Positions 33,491 through 40,621 of a stretch of DNA of 64,000 nucleotides are shown piece by piece (within the stretch, counting starts at the first letter, position 1; every line of letters begins with the position of its first letter). The stretch is from positions 124,001-188,000 of the forward strand of contig NZ_JALHLP010000003.1 in assembly GCF_022844465.1 (NCBI RefSeq). Reading direction: 5' to 3'. Under the pieces are notes generated by a model. The model saw nothing but the letters and a program-made list of their open reading frames with translations. It had not been told where the DNA came from and did no database searches. Both the position numbers and the translations under genes were made by a program. Source of the DNA: Bradyrhizobium sp. GTDB taxonomy: Bacteria > Pseudomonadota > Alphaproteobacteria > Rhizobiales > Xanthobacteraceae.

Positions 33491-34352
33491 TCGCATCCCC
33501 TATCAGGCGCAGATCGATCGGCCAAGGTTGGTCCTGCCCGCCGGCAAGAAGCTTGCCGTATGGGTCATTCTTAACGTGGAGGAATGGCGGATCGAGAACG
33601 CGATGCCTCGCACGGTGCTCAGTCCCCCGATGGGCCAGCCGCTCTTGCCCGACGTTCCGAACTGGTCGTGGCACGAATACGGGATGCGCGCCGGCTACTG
33701 GCGCCAGCTCAAGGCGCTCACGGACCGGCAGATACCGACAACCCTCGCGATCAACGCCAATGTCTGCAACAGCTACCCGCGCGTGGCGCAAGCTGCGCTC
33801 GAAGCCGGCTTTGAGTTCATGGGTCATGGGTTCGTGCAGGGTCCGATGCACAAGCTGGACAGCCAAGCGGACGCAATCAAGCGCGCGATTGAAACGATCG
33901 CCGAATTCACCGGAAAAGCGCCGAGGTCCTGGGAAAGTCCGGGCCTGACCGAGACTGAGGAGACTCTTGACCTGTTACGGCTCAACGGTGTCGACTATGT
34001 CGCAGACTGGGTGATCGATGACCTGCCGCAGGACATTGCTACACCGCACGGCACCATTACCACGATCCCCTATTCCGTCGAGACCAATGATATCGTCATT
34101 CATGCGCTGCAGCACCTGCCTTCCGAGCAGTTCCTGAAACGCTGCATCGATCAGTTCGACCGGCTTTACCTCGAGGGCGCGTCAAACGCGCGTGTCATGG
34201 CAATCTCGGTTCACCCATATATTACGGGCGTGCCCCATCGCATCAAGTATCTGGAAGCCTTGCTGGACTATGTCATCGGTCACGATGGCGTGGCTCTGAT
34301 GACGGCGACCGAGATTGGCGATTGGTATCGTGCGGAGATGGGAAAGCAATAG
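33477..34352 (+). CDS. Polysaccharide-deacetylase-fold hydrolase (PuuE/allantoinase-like branch)
   Basis: About 291 residues. WVILNVEEWRIEN, then WHEYGMRAGYWR and LAINANVC lie in the NodB-type barrel, FMGHGFVQGPMHKL is the His-bearing metal loop, and ISVHPYITGVPHR is the late His motif. This branch includes metal-dependent hydrolases that open cyclic amides such as allantoin rather than sugar deacetylases. The start is read as TTG 33477, inside the end of the monooxygenase gene, with GCGGGG upstream; ATG 33417 is an alternative. Tight coupling to an LLM monooxygenase suggests it acts on an oxidised heterocycle product, which is inference. Confidence 0.82.
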   Translation: MALSDRIPYQAQIDRPRLVLPAGKKLAVWVILNVEEWRIENAMPRTVLSPPMGQPLLPDVPNWSWHEYGMRAGYWRQLKALTDRQIPTTLAINANVCNSYPRVAQAALEAGFEFMGHGFVQGPMHKLDSQADAIKRAIETIAEFTGKAPRSWESPGLTETEETLDLLRLNGVDYVADWVIDDLPQDIATPHGTITTIPYSVETNDIVIHALQHLPSEQFLKRCIDQFDRLYLEGASNARVMAISVHPYITGVPHRIKYLEALLDYVIGHDGVALMTATEIGDWYRAEMGKQ

Positions 34353-34419
34353 ATCACCGGTCAGCGTTGCGCTCGATGCCGCAGGACATCTCTCCTGCGC
34401 TCGCTTTCCCAACATCTTA

Positions 34420-34965
34420 TCACGCGGATTTATCCGACATGAAACGGCCAAAGCTGCCGCGCGCAAACAGCAGCGGCTCACGGCGGTTATAGGCGTAAGC
34501 TTCGACCGCCCCGAGGAAGATGATGTGATCGCCGCCGTAGTATCGGTTGGCCGCGCGGCATTGGAAATTAGCGACACTGTTGTCAAGGATCGGCGCGTTG
34601 CCTAGCCCCGGCGTCCAGGCCACACCGGTGAACTTGTCGCCCGAGGACTTCGCGAATTGCGCCGCCAGCGCCTCCTGCGAGGCGCCGAGAATATTGACCG
34701 TGAAATGGCTCGCATTCTGAAAGATCGTCAGACCTTGCGAGAACATGCCGAGGCTCCACAGCACCAGCGGCGGATTGAGCGAAACCGAGGCAAATGAGTT
34801 GCAGGTCACGCCATACGGCGTTCCATCGGCAGACATTGCCGTTACGATCGTAACGCCGGTTGCGAAGGTGCCCAACGCATTGCGGAAGTCGCGCGGATCG
34901 ATCCCCGCGTTGTCGCTGGCAAATTCGTTGGCCGGATCGGCCGGATGCTTGGGTGCGTCAGACAT
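34420..34965 (-). CDS. Flavin reductase family protein (HpaC-like)
   Basis: A 181-residue FMN-binding split-barrel protein. FRNALGTFATGVTIVTA, then GVTCNSFASVSLNPPLVLWS is the typical FMN-binding region, followed by FTVNILGASQ. It uses NAD(P)H to reduce free flavin for a monooxygenase. It is the downstream neighbour (9 nt) of the acyl-CoA-dehydrogenase-like monooxygenase on the same strand, a classic two-component arrangement. It may also serve the luciferase-like enzyme on the opposite strand. Confidence 0.92.
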   Translation of the reverse strand: MSDAPKHPADPANEFASDNAGIDPRDFRNALGTFATGVTIVTAMSADGTPYGVTCNSFASVSLNPPLVLWSLGMFSQGLTIFQNASHFTVNILGASQEALAAQFAKSSGDKFTGVAWTPGLGNAPILDNSVANFQCRAANRYYGGDHIIFLGAVEAYAYNRREPLLFARGSFGRFMSDKSA

Positions 34966-34974
34966 CCGGCTGCC

Positions 34975-36207
34975 TCAAAGCGTCAGATTTTCAGACGGTA
35001 GACCGAGCGCCACCCGTCCATAATTGGTTCCTGCCGCATCGAAATTGAATGCGAGATGCGAATTCACCGCATGTGCGTCGCGGAATTGCCGTTGCAGAGC
35101 CCCGGAGGTGAACAGGCTGCGCGCTCCACTTGCGGCGAACAATAGCGAAACCGCCTCGGTGCAAAGGTTTACCGCAAAGGCGCCATCCCTCCGCAGCCGG
35201 GTCTTGGATGTCAAATCGGGAATGTTACCACGCCTGACGTCGGCCATCGTATCGATGCAATTGGTGCGCATGATCAGGCGGGCTGCATCAATCTTGGCAG
35301 ATGCTTCCGCTATCTTGATTTGAGTCGTCTGCAGGTCACTGACCTTGGCACGGTTGTATGTCGAGGCCCGATGCCGCGCGAACTCGACATAATCGTTCAG
35401 ACAGGCCTGCGCGTTGCCGAGAGCGACACCAGACAAAACGTAGGGAAACAGCGAAAATACCGGGAGCGCATAAAGCGCGTTTGGATTGACCCTACTTCCC
35501 GGCGTGGGTCCGCCTGCGAGATCGCTCACCGCGACAGTCATTTCGTCAGTGACAAAGCTGTCATCGACCCTGACATCGTTGGATCCCGTGCCACACAACC
35601 CGGTAGCGTTCCAAGTGTCGTTGATCTTGTAGGCGTTGCGGCTGAGCAGAAATATTCGATACTCGATGCCGTCTGCCTCATCGTCCGAAGAGACGACGCT
35701 GGCAAGCATGTTCCAGTCGCAGGACTCCACGCCCGATGAGAACGGCCAATGGCCGCTCAGCCGATATCCGCCGTCCACCTTCCTGGCACGACCGGCTGGA
35801 AAGATGAAAGAAGACGCGATCAGCGCGTTCGCGTCCTTGCCCCAGACCGCCTCCTGCGCCTGTGGGGCGAACATGCCGAGCATCCAGTGATGGCTGGCGA
35901 GATTGGCGAAATTCCACGCTACAGAAGCGTCCGCCTGCGCCAGCGCATCGGCGCAGTCGACCAGCGCCACATAGTCCAGTTCGCCCCCTCCGACGCGTCT
36001 GGGCTGCACGATTCGAAACAAGCCAGCGTCGTGCAAGTCTCGCTCGGTCTCCGGCGGTAAGCGCCGGAGTTCCTCGGTCCTTGCGGCGCGATCGCGCAAG
36101 CCTGGGACCAGCGCCATGGCGCGCGCGATCAGGGCGACATAACTTTCCGTATCCGGCCCCGCGGGTAAGCCCGCATCCGGCCTGCCGCCTTCCCCTGCCA
36201 TTGGCAT
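34975..36207 (-). CDS. Acyl-CoA-dehydrogenase-fold flavin-dependent monooxygenase, oxygenase component
   Basis: A 410-residue protein of the HsaA/HpaB-C2/DszC group. VPGLRDRAARTEELRRLP, then QADASVAWNFANLASHHWMLG and GHWPFSSGVESCDW are characteristic of this group, and HLAFNFDAAGTNYGR ends the helical domain. It lacks the CoA-binding and catalytic glutamate context of true dehydrogenases. With the flavin reductase 9 nt downstream it forms a two-component system that hydroxylates an aromatic or heterocyclic ring. It ends the molybdenum-hydroxylase island; the next plus-side region has phage genes. Confidence 0.85.
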   Translation of the reverse strand: MPMAGEGGRPDAGLPAGPDTESYVALIARAMALVPGLRDRAARTEELRRLPPETERDLHDAGLFRIVQPRRVGGGELDYVALVDCADALAQADASVAWNFANLASHHWMLGMFAPQAQEAVWGKDANALIASSFIFPAGRARKVDGGYRLSGHWPFSSGVESCDWNMLASVVSSDDEADGIEYRIFLLSRNAYKINDTWNATGLCGTGSNDVRVDDSFVTDEMTVAVSDLAGGPTPGSRVNPNALYALPVFSLFPYVLSGVALGNAQACLNDYVEFARHRASTYNRAKVSDLQTTQIKIAEASAKIDAARLIMRTNCIDTMADVRRGNIPDLTSKTRLRRDGAFAVNLCTEAVSLLFAASGARSLFTSGALQRQFRDAHAVNSHLAFNFDAAGTNYGRVALGLPSENLTL

Positions 36208-36328
36208 CGTCCTCGCTCGTCCGGTCGCCTTCGCCCATGACGTGATTGGGCTTTAGCAGTCTATCGCCGGAGCACCAATGTTCAAGGCGCGGGGCTGGCA
36301 TGGGCTGGTGCCGAGCACCCCCGGATAC

Positions 36329-36365
36329 AAAAAAAGGCCCGGCGGCCAACGGGCCACCGGGCAAA
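36329..36365 (-). terminator. Intrinsic terminator for the GNAT gene
   Basis: On the minus strand, GCCCGG-T-GGCC pairs with GGCC-G-CCGGGC across a short loop, with a G-U wobble at the one imperfect position, and a run of seven T follows. It lies 35 nt after the GNAT stop. The wobble works only in minus-strand RNA, which supports the direction. Confidence 0.8.
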
Positions 36366-36399
36366 TCGTGCATTCCGGGCTCCGAAAGCGGTCCCGCCG

Positions 36400-36828
36400 C
36401 TAGCCGATCGCTTTGCGCCAATAAAGCGAATTCGACCAGGCCCAGCGGCGCTCCGGCTCAAACAGCCGGTAGCCGGCGCGGATAAAGTTGTTGGCCGATG
36501 ACAGGTTCTCGGTGGTGTCGGACACGATAGAGCACCACCCGTTGCGCCGCACCCGTGCTTCCATGGCCCGCATCAGGCGCAGTTGAAGACGGTTACCCCA
36601 ATGTGCCCTCAACACCCCAACTCTAGAAAAATAGCCGGCGTTGCTGATGAAGGCCGAGGGAACAACGCCGGCAAAGGCCACTGGCTCGCTCTCGCAGGAA
36701 GCGAGCCACCAGTGCCCTTCATCGAAGTGCGGTATCGAAGCCGCTTGAAGAAAAGTCATCCGATGAAGTTCGGAAAGCGTTTCGGCGATCTCTTCGTTAT
36801 CGCCGTCAATCTCGCGAATTCGATACAT
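36400..36828 (-). CDS. GNAT family N-acetyltransferase
   Basis: A 142-residue acetyltransferase. HFDEGHWWLA, the central strand EPVAFAGVVPS, the acetyl-CoA loop region RVGVLRAHWGNRLQLRLM and SDTTENLSSANNFIRAGY make a complete single domain. The usual Q/RxxGxG/A pyrophosphate loop is modified to RAHWGNRL. ATG 36828 begins MYRIREIDG; the extra upstream open frame has a low-complexity, shadow-like translation. It lies downstream of the broken terminase on the same strand and is probably a prophage accessory gene. The substrate is unknown. Confidence 0.75.
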   Translation of the reverse strand: MYRIREIDGDNEEIAETLSELHRMTFLQAASIPHFDEGHWWLASCESEPVAFAGVVPSAFISNAGYFSRVGVLRAHWGNRLQLRLMRAMEARVRRNGWCSIVSDTTENLSSANNFIRAGYRLFEPERRWAWSNSLYWRKAIG

Positions 36829-36883
36829 CGGCTGCACCTCAGTTCGATTCGCCGCATGAGGCCGGCGTACCGCAGACAAAGCA

Positions 36884-37306
36884 TCATTTGCCGAGCGTCG
36901 CCTTGACACCAAGCCACACAGCTCCGACAAATCCGGTAACGACCTGCATGCCGCGGAAGATGACGATGCCGTCGCCCGGCGTCTCGATCTTGTCGCTGTA
37001 GAGCTTGAAGCCGCTGCCGACGCCAAGCGCGGCGATCTTGCTTTCGATCAGCCGTTTGCTCGATTGCGCCAGCGTCCGCTGCGCCTCGCGAATGCAGACC
37101 GCGCACGTGCCGCGCTCGGCCTGGCAGGTCTCGACCAGCATCTCGCCGAAGAAATGCGATTTGCCGGAGCCGCGCCCGCCATAAATCCCCTTGTATCTCG
37201 CCGGCTGCAGCAGCGGCTCGAACACCCCTGCCGTCGGAATTTTCAGGATCGACAATGGCGCAACCTGTTCGATGGTGGAGCATGCGCGGATTGCGCCGGT
37301 GGACAC
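36884..37306 (-). pseudogene. Truncated phage terminase large subunit
   Basis: A 140-residue remnant. The N-terminal ATPase domain of a Terminase_3/PBSX-like large subunit is clear: YKGIYGGRGSGKSH has Walker A (43-50), with AVCIREAQRTLAQSSKRLIE next. After VIFRGMQ, where intact terminases continue toward Walker B and the nuclease domain, the sequence switches to VVTGFVGAVWLGVKATLGK, a hydrophobic end unlike terminases. This points to a deletion that joined the fragment to another coding end. Full-length proteins have 400 or more residues, so packaging activity is lost. It follows a lower-GC cassette that separates it from the likely small-subunit gene at 39.2 kb. Confidence 0.8.
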
Positions 37307-37406
37307 GCCGGGGAGCGCTGGATATCGCCACGGCGCGATCCGCAGTCACGTAACGGTGGTGTCGAGGTGCGCCAGGAAAGAGAACCGCGGTAAAGATCCT
37401 GCTCGT

Positions 37407-37850
37407 CTAATTCTTGCTACTTGGATGCGTGAGACCATCCGCTGGCTGCTTTCTCGCAAACCCGGCGGCATGATAGCTGGATCTACGAGTCTTTACGTCA
37501 AATGCGAAATCGACATTGACATCTGCGGTGGAAAAGCGAATCAAGAACCTCTTCGAACGAGGGAGGTAGGTGATCGGCTGAATGAAGCGCGATTTAACGA
37601 CTTCTTCCAACAGGGCATCAACATCGCAATCCAGAAATGGAGTGTGTCGGGCTTTCAGCTCATCATACGGAGTAATCCAGTTTTTTTCTCTTGATAGCAG
37701 TTGATCCAATTCGGCGACATAGGCGGATACTTTCTCGGTACAGGAACTAGAATCTCCGCGCGCCCCTGACCCATGAGCTAGGTACAGCAAGAACATCAGC
37801 GCTGCGACGCTTAGCTTACCCACTCCTTGCTGCAGCAGAGCGTTCATCAT
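37407..37850 (-). CDS. Hypothetical exported protein
   Basis: A 147-residue protein of no recognised family. A signal peptide covers about 1-32 (a hydrophobic stretch KLSVAALMFLLYLAH, then SGARG), and the mature part has two cysteines. The start at 37850 is chosen because AGGAG lies 8 nt upstream; the GTG at 37859 would overlap that site. It lies 21 nt after the membrane-protein gene. Base composition is lower in GC than the surrounding metabolic genes. It sits inside a prophage remnant between terminase-like genes, as accessory 'moron' genes often do. Confidence 0.65.
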   Translation of the reverse strand: MMNALLQQGVGKLSVAALMFLLYLAHGSGARGDSSSCTEKVSAYVAELDQLLSREKNWITPYDELKARHTPFLDCDVDALLEEVVKSRFIQPITYLPRSKRFLIRFSTADVNVDFAFDVKTRRSSYHAAGFARKQPADGLTHPSSKN

Positions 37851-37871
37851 AGTTGACACTCCTGCGCCATA

Positions 37872-38522
37872 TCAAGTTCCCACGCACCATACGGTGATCG
37901 AATAAAAATCGCTCGATAGTCTGTTCTGCAAGCCGCCGCACTTCATGTGTTCGCTCTTCCAGCCGAATTCCTCTGGCTTGATTTCGCCGCGCGCCAAAGC
38001 GCCGGTACGATCCATCACCAGATAGTATTGGATTGATGTATCGAGGAAGCCGCTCTCTCCCCAATTTACAATCGCCGAATCAGGCCAGCCGTCACCCTCC
38101 CGGGCCATCGCGAGGTAGGCGGATCGGTTCAACTGAAACCGGACTTGATCGAAGCAATAGTCCAGCGCGTGCGCTCCCCCAAAATGGTACAGAACCAGCA
38201 GAACCACGCACGCGAGCAAGCTTGGCGACTTCCAGGTCCCGATCTCGACGAAACGAATGGTCAGTATTAGCGCATAAGCCTGCCCAACAATGAGCATGAA
38301 GAAATTCTCGATGACTGCCGAGGCGATGCTTTCCGGGAGCCCGAGACCAAGAACCAGGTCAGACGTCGACCAGGCGAGCGCAAAAGCAAAAGGAAGGTTG
38401 AAGCGCAGGCAAACATAGTAAAGGCCCGCATGGGCCAATAGAAGCATCGAAAGAACCGCGAGTAACACCCTGTCGAAAGCGACCGGATTTCCGGGACGCG
38501 AAACCGCTTCGATGGCTGACAT
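37872..38522 (-). CDS. Hypothetical membrane protein
   Basis: A 216-residue protein with about four hydrophobic segments (roughly 18-40, 44-62, 68-90 and 98-118), then a soluble C-terminal half with four cysteines and GYLDTS-like polar loops (GESGFLDTSIQYYLVMD). No family is recognised. The signal and hydrophobic order suggest an inner-membrane protein with a periplasmic or cytoplasmic tail. It is followed by the exported protein in the same cassette and is likely co-transcribed. The ribosome binding site is weak. Confidence 0.6.
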   Translation of the reverse strand: MSAIEAVSRPGNPVAFDRVLLAVLSMLLLAHAGLYYVCLRFNLPFAFALAWSTSDLVLGLGLPESIASAVIENFFMLIVGQAYALILTIRFVEIGTWKSPSLLACVVLLVLYHFGGAHALDYCFDQVRFQLNRSAYLAMAREGDGWPDSAIVNWGESGFLDTSIQYYLVMDRTGALARGEIKPEEFGWKSEHMKCGGLQNRLSSDFYSITVWCVGT

Positions 38523-38662
38523 GGGTGCCTTTGCCGGTTGCTCGGCGACGCACCCATCCTGTCAATCGCATGGGAGGATTTCGCGCATATTTCCCGGAGT
38601 TATTGTCGAGATCTCAGGATATTTCGTGCAGAGGGCATCAATCGAAAAAGGTCGATACGAGC

Positions 38663-39085
38663 TCAGCGAAATTCGAACCTCAGGTAAAGCGCGCCTACGC
38701 GCTGGTTCTCGATGAACAAGCCACCCCTGGCTCCCATCCCCTTGAACAGCGGCACTTGGTTCAACGGCTTGTCGGCAACGACGAATATCGAACTGGTGGG
38801 GCCCGCGAAATAACAGCAATCCGGATTGTCGCCATCCAGCTTCACGCGAGCATAGAGGGATTTGCCGCGGGCGACCTCGACGCGGACTGTCAACCCCAGC
38901 GATTCCAGTTTGCCGTCACATGCTTGGTCGAGTTGACATTCGATCGTGCCGGCGTCCCTTCCCCGGTCTGTCTCGGCGCCAAAGTCGAGACGATAGCCGT
39001 CAGCGACAGCGGGGCTCTTCGATAAGAAAGTACCGACAAGGAGTGCGAGGACTGCGGTGACTGAACTTCGGGCGAATCGTCTCAC
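38663..39085 (-). CDS. Hypothetical exported protein
   Basis: About 140 residues. A good signal peptide is seen: MRRFARSSVTAVLALLVGTF, then SKSPAVADG as the cleavage region. The mature protein has four cysteines (IECQLDQAC and DCCYFAG), a pattern for disulfides, and ends in RFEFR. GTG 39085 is chosen because AGAGAGAAG lies just upstream and the signal begins there; the frame stays open farther upstream. It is the first gene of the lower-GC cassette. No family is recognised. Confidence 0.6.
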   Translation of the reverse strand: MRRFARSSVTAVLALLVGTFLSKSPAVADGYRLDFGAETDRGRDAGTIECQLDQACDGKLESLGLTVRVEVARGKSLYARVKLDGDNPDCCYFAGPTSSIFVVADKPLNQVPLFKGMGARGGLFIENQRVGALYLRFEFR

Positions 39086-39180
39086 TACAGCTTCTCTCTT
39101 CACCTGGGTGGGCCAAGGTCGATAGATCGCAAAGTTCCTTTCGTCAATCCATCGCGTCACGCGAGGCTCGACGCCGCGGT

Positions 39181-39438
39181 TCAAACATTGCCGCCGTCCG
39201 GCCTGTCCGGATGTACGATCACCCGCTCGATCCGGTGGATGATTTCGATCACACCGTCGCCGCTGCTTTCCTTCGGCTGCGTGGCCTTGCCCCAGCCGCG
39301 GTCGAGAATGGCGTTGGCGGCCGATACGCGCGCGGCGGGGGTCGCGTCCTTGCTTCGCATGATGCCGACGAGAACGCGGATCGCGGTCCGCGTGTGCCCC
39401 CGCGCCAAAGACCTGATTTCGACGAGGGTCCTGGCCAC
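39181..39438 (-). CDS. Small phage protein, likely terminase small-subunit-like
   Basis: An 85-residue helical protein. The segment SLARGHTRTAIRVLVGIM, followed by ATPAARVSAANAILDRGWGK, resembles a family of small proteins found just upstream of terminases in rhizobial prophages; the assignment rests on that recollection and on the terminase fragment 2 kb downstream. The start is a GTG at 39438 directly after the stop of an 18-codon ORF. Normally a large-subunit gene would follow directly, but here three unrelated genes intervene. Confidence 0.6.
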   Translation of the reverse strand: MARTLVEIRSLARGHTRTAIRVLVGIMRSKDATPAARVSAANAILDRGWGKATQPKESSGDGVIEIIHRIERVIVHPDRPDGGNV

Positions 39439-39495
39439 CTAAGACTCTCTGCCGTGCGGGGTGCGCGGGATGAACTGAATGAGCGCGGCGCTCAC
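39439..39495 (-). CDS. 18-residue micro-ORF
   Basis: The GTG at 39495 overlaps the stop of the preceding micro-ORF (GTGA), and its TAG at 39439-39441 directly abuts the GTG of the 85-residue gene. The peptide reads MSAALIQFIPRTPHGRES. A short segment like QFIPR occurs in small rhizobial phage proteins, so this may be a truncated relative. The gap-free stop/start chain is the main evidence that it is translated. Confidence 0.4.
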   Translation of the reverse strand: MSAALIQFIPRTPHGRES

Positions 39496-39563
39496 GAGAG
39501 TTCCTCCGTGACCACGACGACCACAAGGCCGACAAGCGCGAGCGATATCAGATAGGCGGTCAT
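39492..39563 (-). CDS. 23-residue membrane micro-protein
   Basis: ATG 39563 follows GGAGAA with about 6 nt spacing. The peptide starts MTAYLISLALVGL, then VVVVVTEELS; residues 4-18 form one hydrophobic segment long enough to enter a membrane, with an acidic C-terminus. Its stop overlaps the next micro-ORF start. It could be a small prophage membrane protein. Its length makes chance hard to exclude, but site, composition and overlap agree. Confidence 0.45.
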   Translation of the reverse strand: MTAYLISLALVGLVVVVVTEELS

Positions 39564-39810
39564 CGGCGCTTCTCCGTATAAAACAAATCTGCGGCATGAT
39601 CGCCATGCGACCATTTGGGGCGCGAACCTTATCCCGTCGGGGCCGCTTGCGGCGGTGACGAACCGCGCCGCAAGCCGGCGCGTTCGCGCGCGCCGGCCAA
39701 TGCTGTGTGGAATTGAAGGCTCGGACGACGGCGCGCCCGCGACGCCCAGGCGATGGGCGTAGGGAGGTGCGACGTCGCGATGGGCGGCCGCCGTCCGATT
39801 CAGGAATCCA

Positions 39811-39847
39811 AAAGAAAAACCCGCAGCGGATTTCTCCGTGCGGGTTT
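39811..39847 (-). terminator. Intrinsic terminator, part of repeat unit A
   Basis: AAACCCGCA (39817-39825) and TGCGGGTTT (39839-39847) form a perfect 9-bp stem around a 13-nt loop. On the minus strand it is followed by TTTTTCTTTT-like sequence. It lies downstream of the phasin gene in the minus direction. It belongs to the repeated unit described below. Confidence 0.75.
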
Positions 39848-39869
39848 CGCGATGATGGAATTATGCCAG

Positions 39870-39889
39870 TGATTTGCCCGACGAGTCAA
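39870..39889. repeat. Intergenic repeat core, copy A
   Basis: TGATTTGCCCGACGAGTCAA matches copy B at 40041-40060 at 19 of 20 positions. A terminator hairpin begins 22 nt to its left. The combination resembles an intergenic element I know to be common in Bradyrhizobium-group genomes. Confidence 0.7.
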
Positions 39890-39974
39890 ATCGTTTTCGA
39901 GCGGTCCGCAAGCCGTTGAAATCCGATTGAGCGGTTCAGGCAGATTGAAACCGCCTCGACCGGTTGTTCCGTTA

Positions 39975-40008
39975 AAGGAAAAGCCCGCCGCCGTTTCCGG
40001 CGCGGGCT
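39975..40008 (-). terminator. Intrinsic terminator for the phasin gene, part of repeat unit B
   Basis: AGCCCGC-C-GCCG and CGGCGCGGGCT form a stem with one bulged base around a TTTC loop; on the minus strand a TTTTCCTTT tail follows. It is the first terminator met by transcription leaving the phasin gene at 40145. The rest of 39.6-40.1 kb shows no gene. Confidence 0.7.
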
Positions 40009-40040
40009 CTACGACATCGGCGACCATGCCAATATGCATC

Positions 40041-40060
40041 TGATTTGCCCGACGCGTCAA
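40041..40060. repeat. Intergenic repeat core, copy B
   Basis: TGATTTGCCCGACGCGTCAA, 171 bp from copy A and in the same orientation, differing from it by one base. A terminator hairpin lies 32 nt to its left, so both copies share the same core-plus-hairpin order. Confidence 0.7.
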
Positions 40061-40144
40061 GCGCCGGAATGATCGGGTTGACGACATCAAAAGCTGAACT
40101 GGGCTCCGCTATGCCCAGCGCGCGTGAGGCGGCGCTGATCCGCT

Positions 40145-40495
40145 TCAGAACTTGCCTTTGCTCGCGTCCTTTGCCGCAGACATGACCTCGCCGGTGATCT
40201 GCCGCATATGTTCGCCCGCATTGGTGAACTGGCTGCGCAGGAACTCCGACTGGATCCGCATCGCCTCCTGCAGGTCGGTCGCATGAACCAGCTTGCGCGC
40301 GTGCTCGAACGCGGCCTTCATGTTCTGTTCGGTGAAGGTCAGCGCCTGCCTGGATATATCCGTGCCCGCGCCAGGCATTGACGTCATGGATTTGCCCGCG
40401 GCGTCGAAGAACATGCCGAACGCCTTCTCCGCCTGGTCGATTGTCTTCTCGGCCAGTTCGCGCAGTTCGGCCGGGACTTCGAGTTTCGGTTCCAT
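40145..40495 (-). CDS. Phasin family protein
   Basis: A 116-residue amphipathic helical protein. ELRELAEKTIDQAEKAFGMF, then HARKLVHATDLQEAMRIQSEF and QFTNAGEHMRQITGE follow the Phasin_2 pattern. Phasins coat polyhydroxyalkanoate granules and control their size. There is no signal or membrane segment. It is monocistronic, with terminators downstream. It lies between the two prophage blocks but looks like a host gene. Confidence 0.88.
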   Translation of the reverse strand: MEPKLEVPAELRELAEKTIDQAEKAFGMFFDAAGKSMTSMPGAGTDISRQALTFTEQNMKAAFEHARKLVHATDLQEAMRIQSEFLRSQFTNAGEHMRQITGEVMSAAKDASKGKF

Positions 40496-40621
40496 ATGAT
40501 CGCCCTCTCCAATGTCGTCGTCGGCAGGTTAGCACAATTTCCGGCTGGGTCCTGCGCTATATTGACGTTTGAAATGGCGGCGTCTGTGTGGCAAGGCGGT
40601 TCGGTTTTCCGCCTTGTATTC

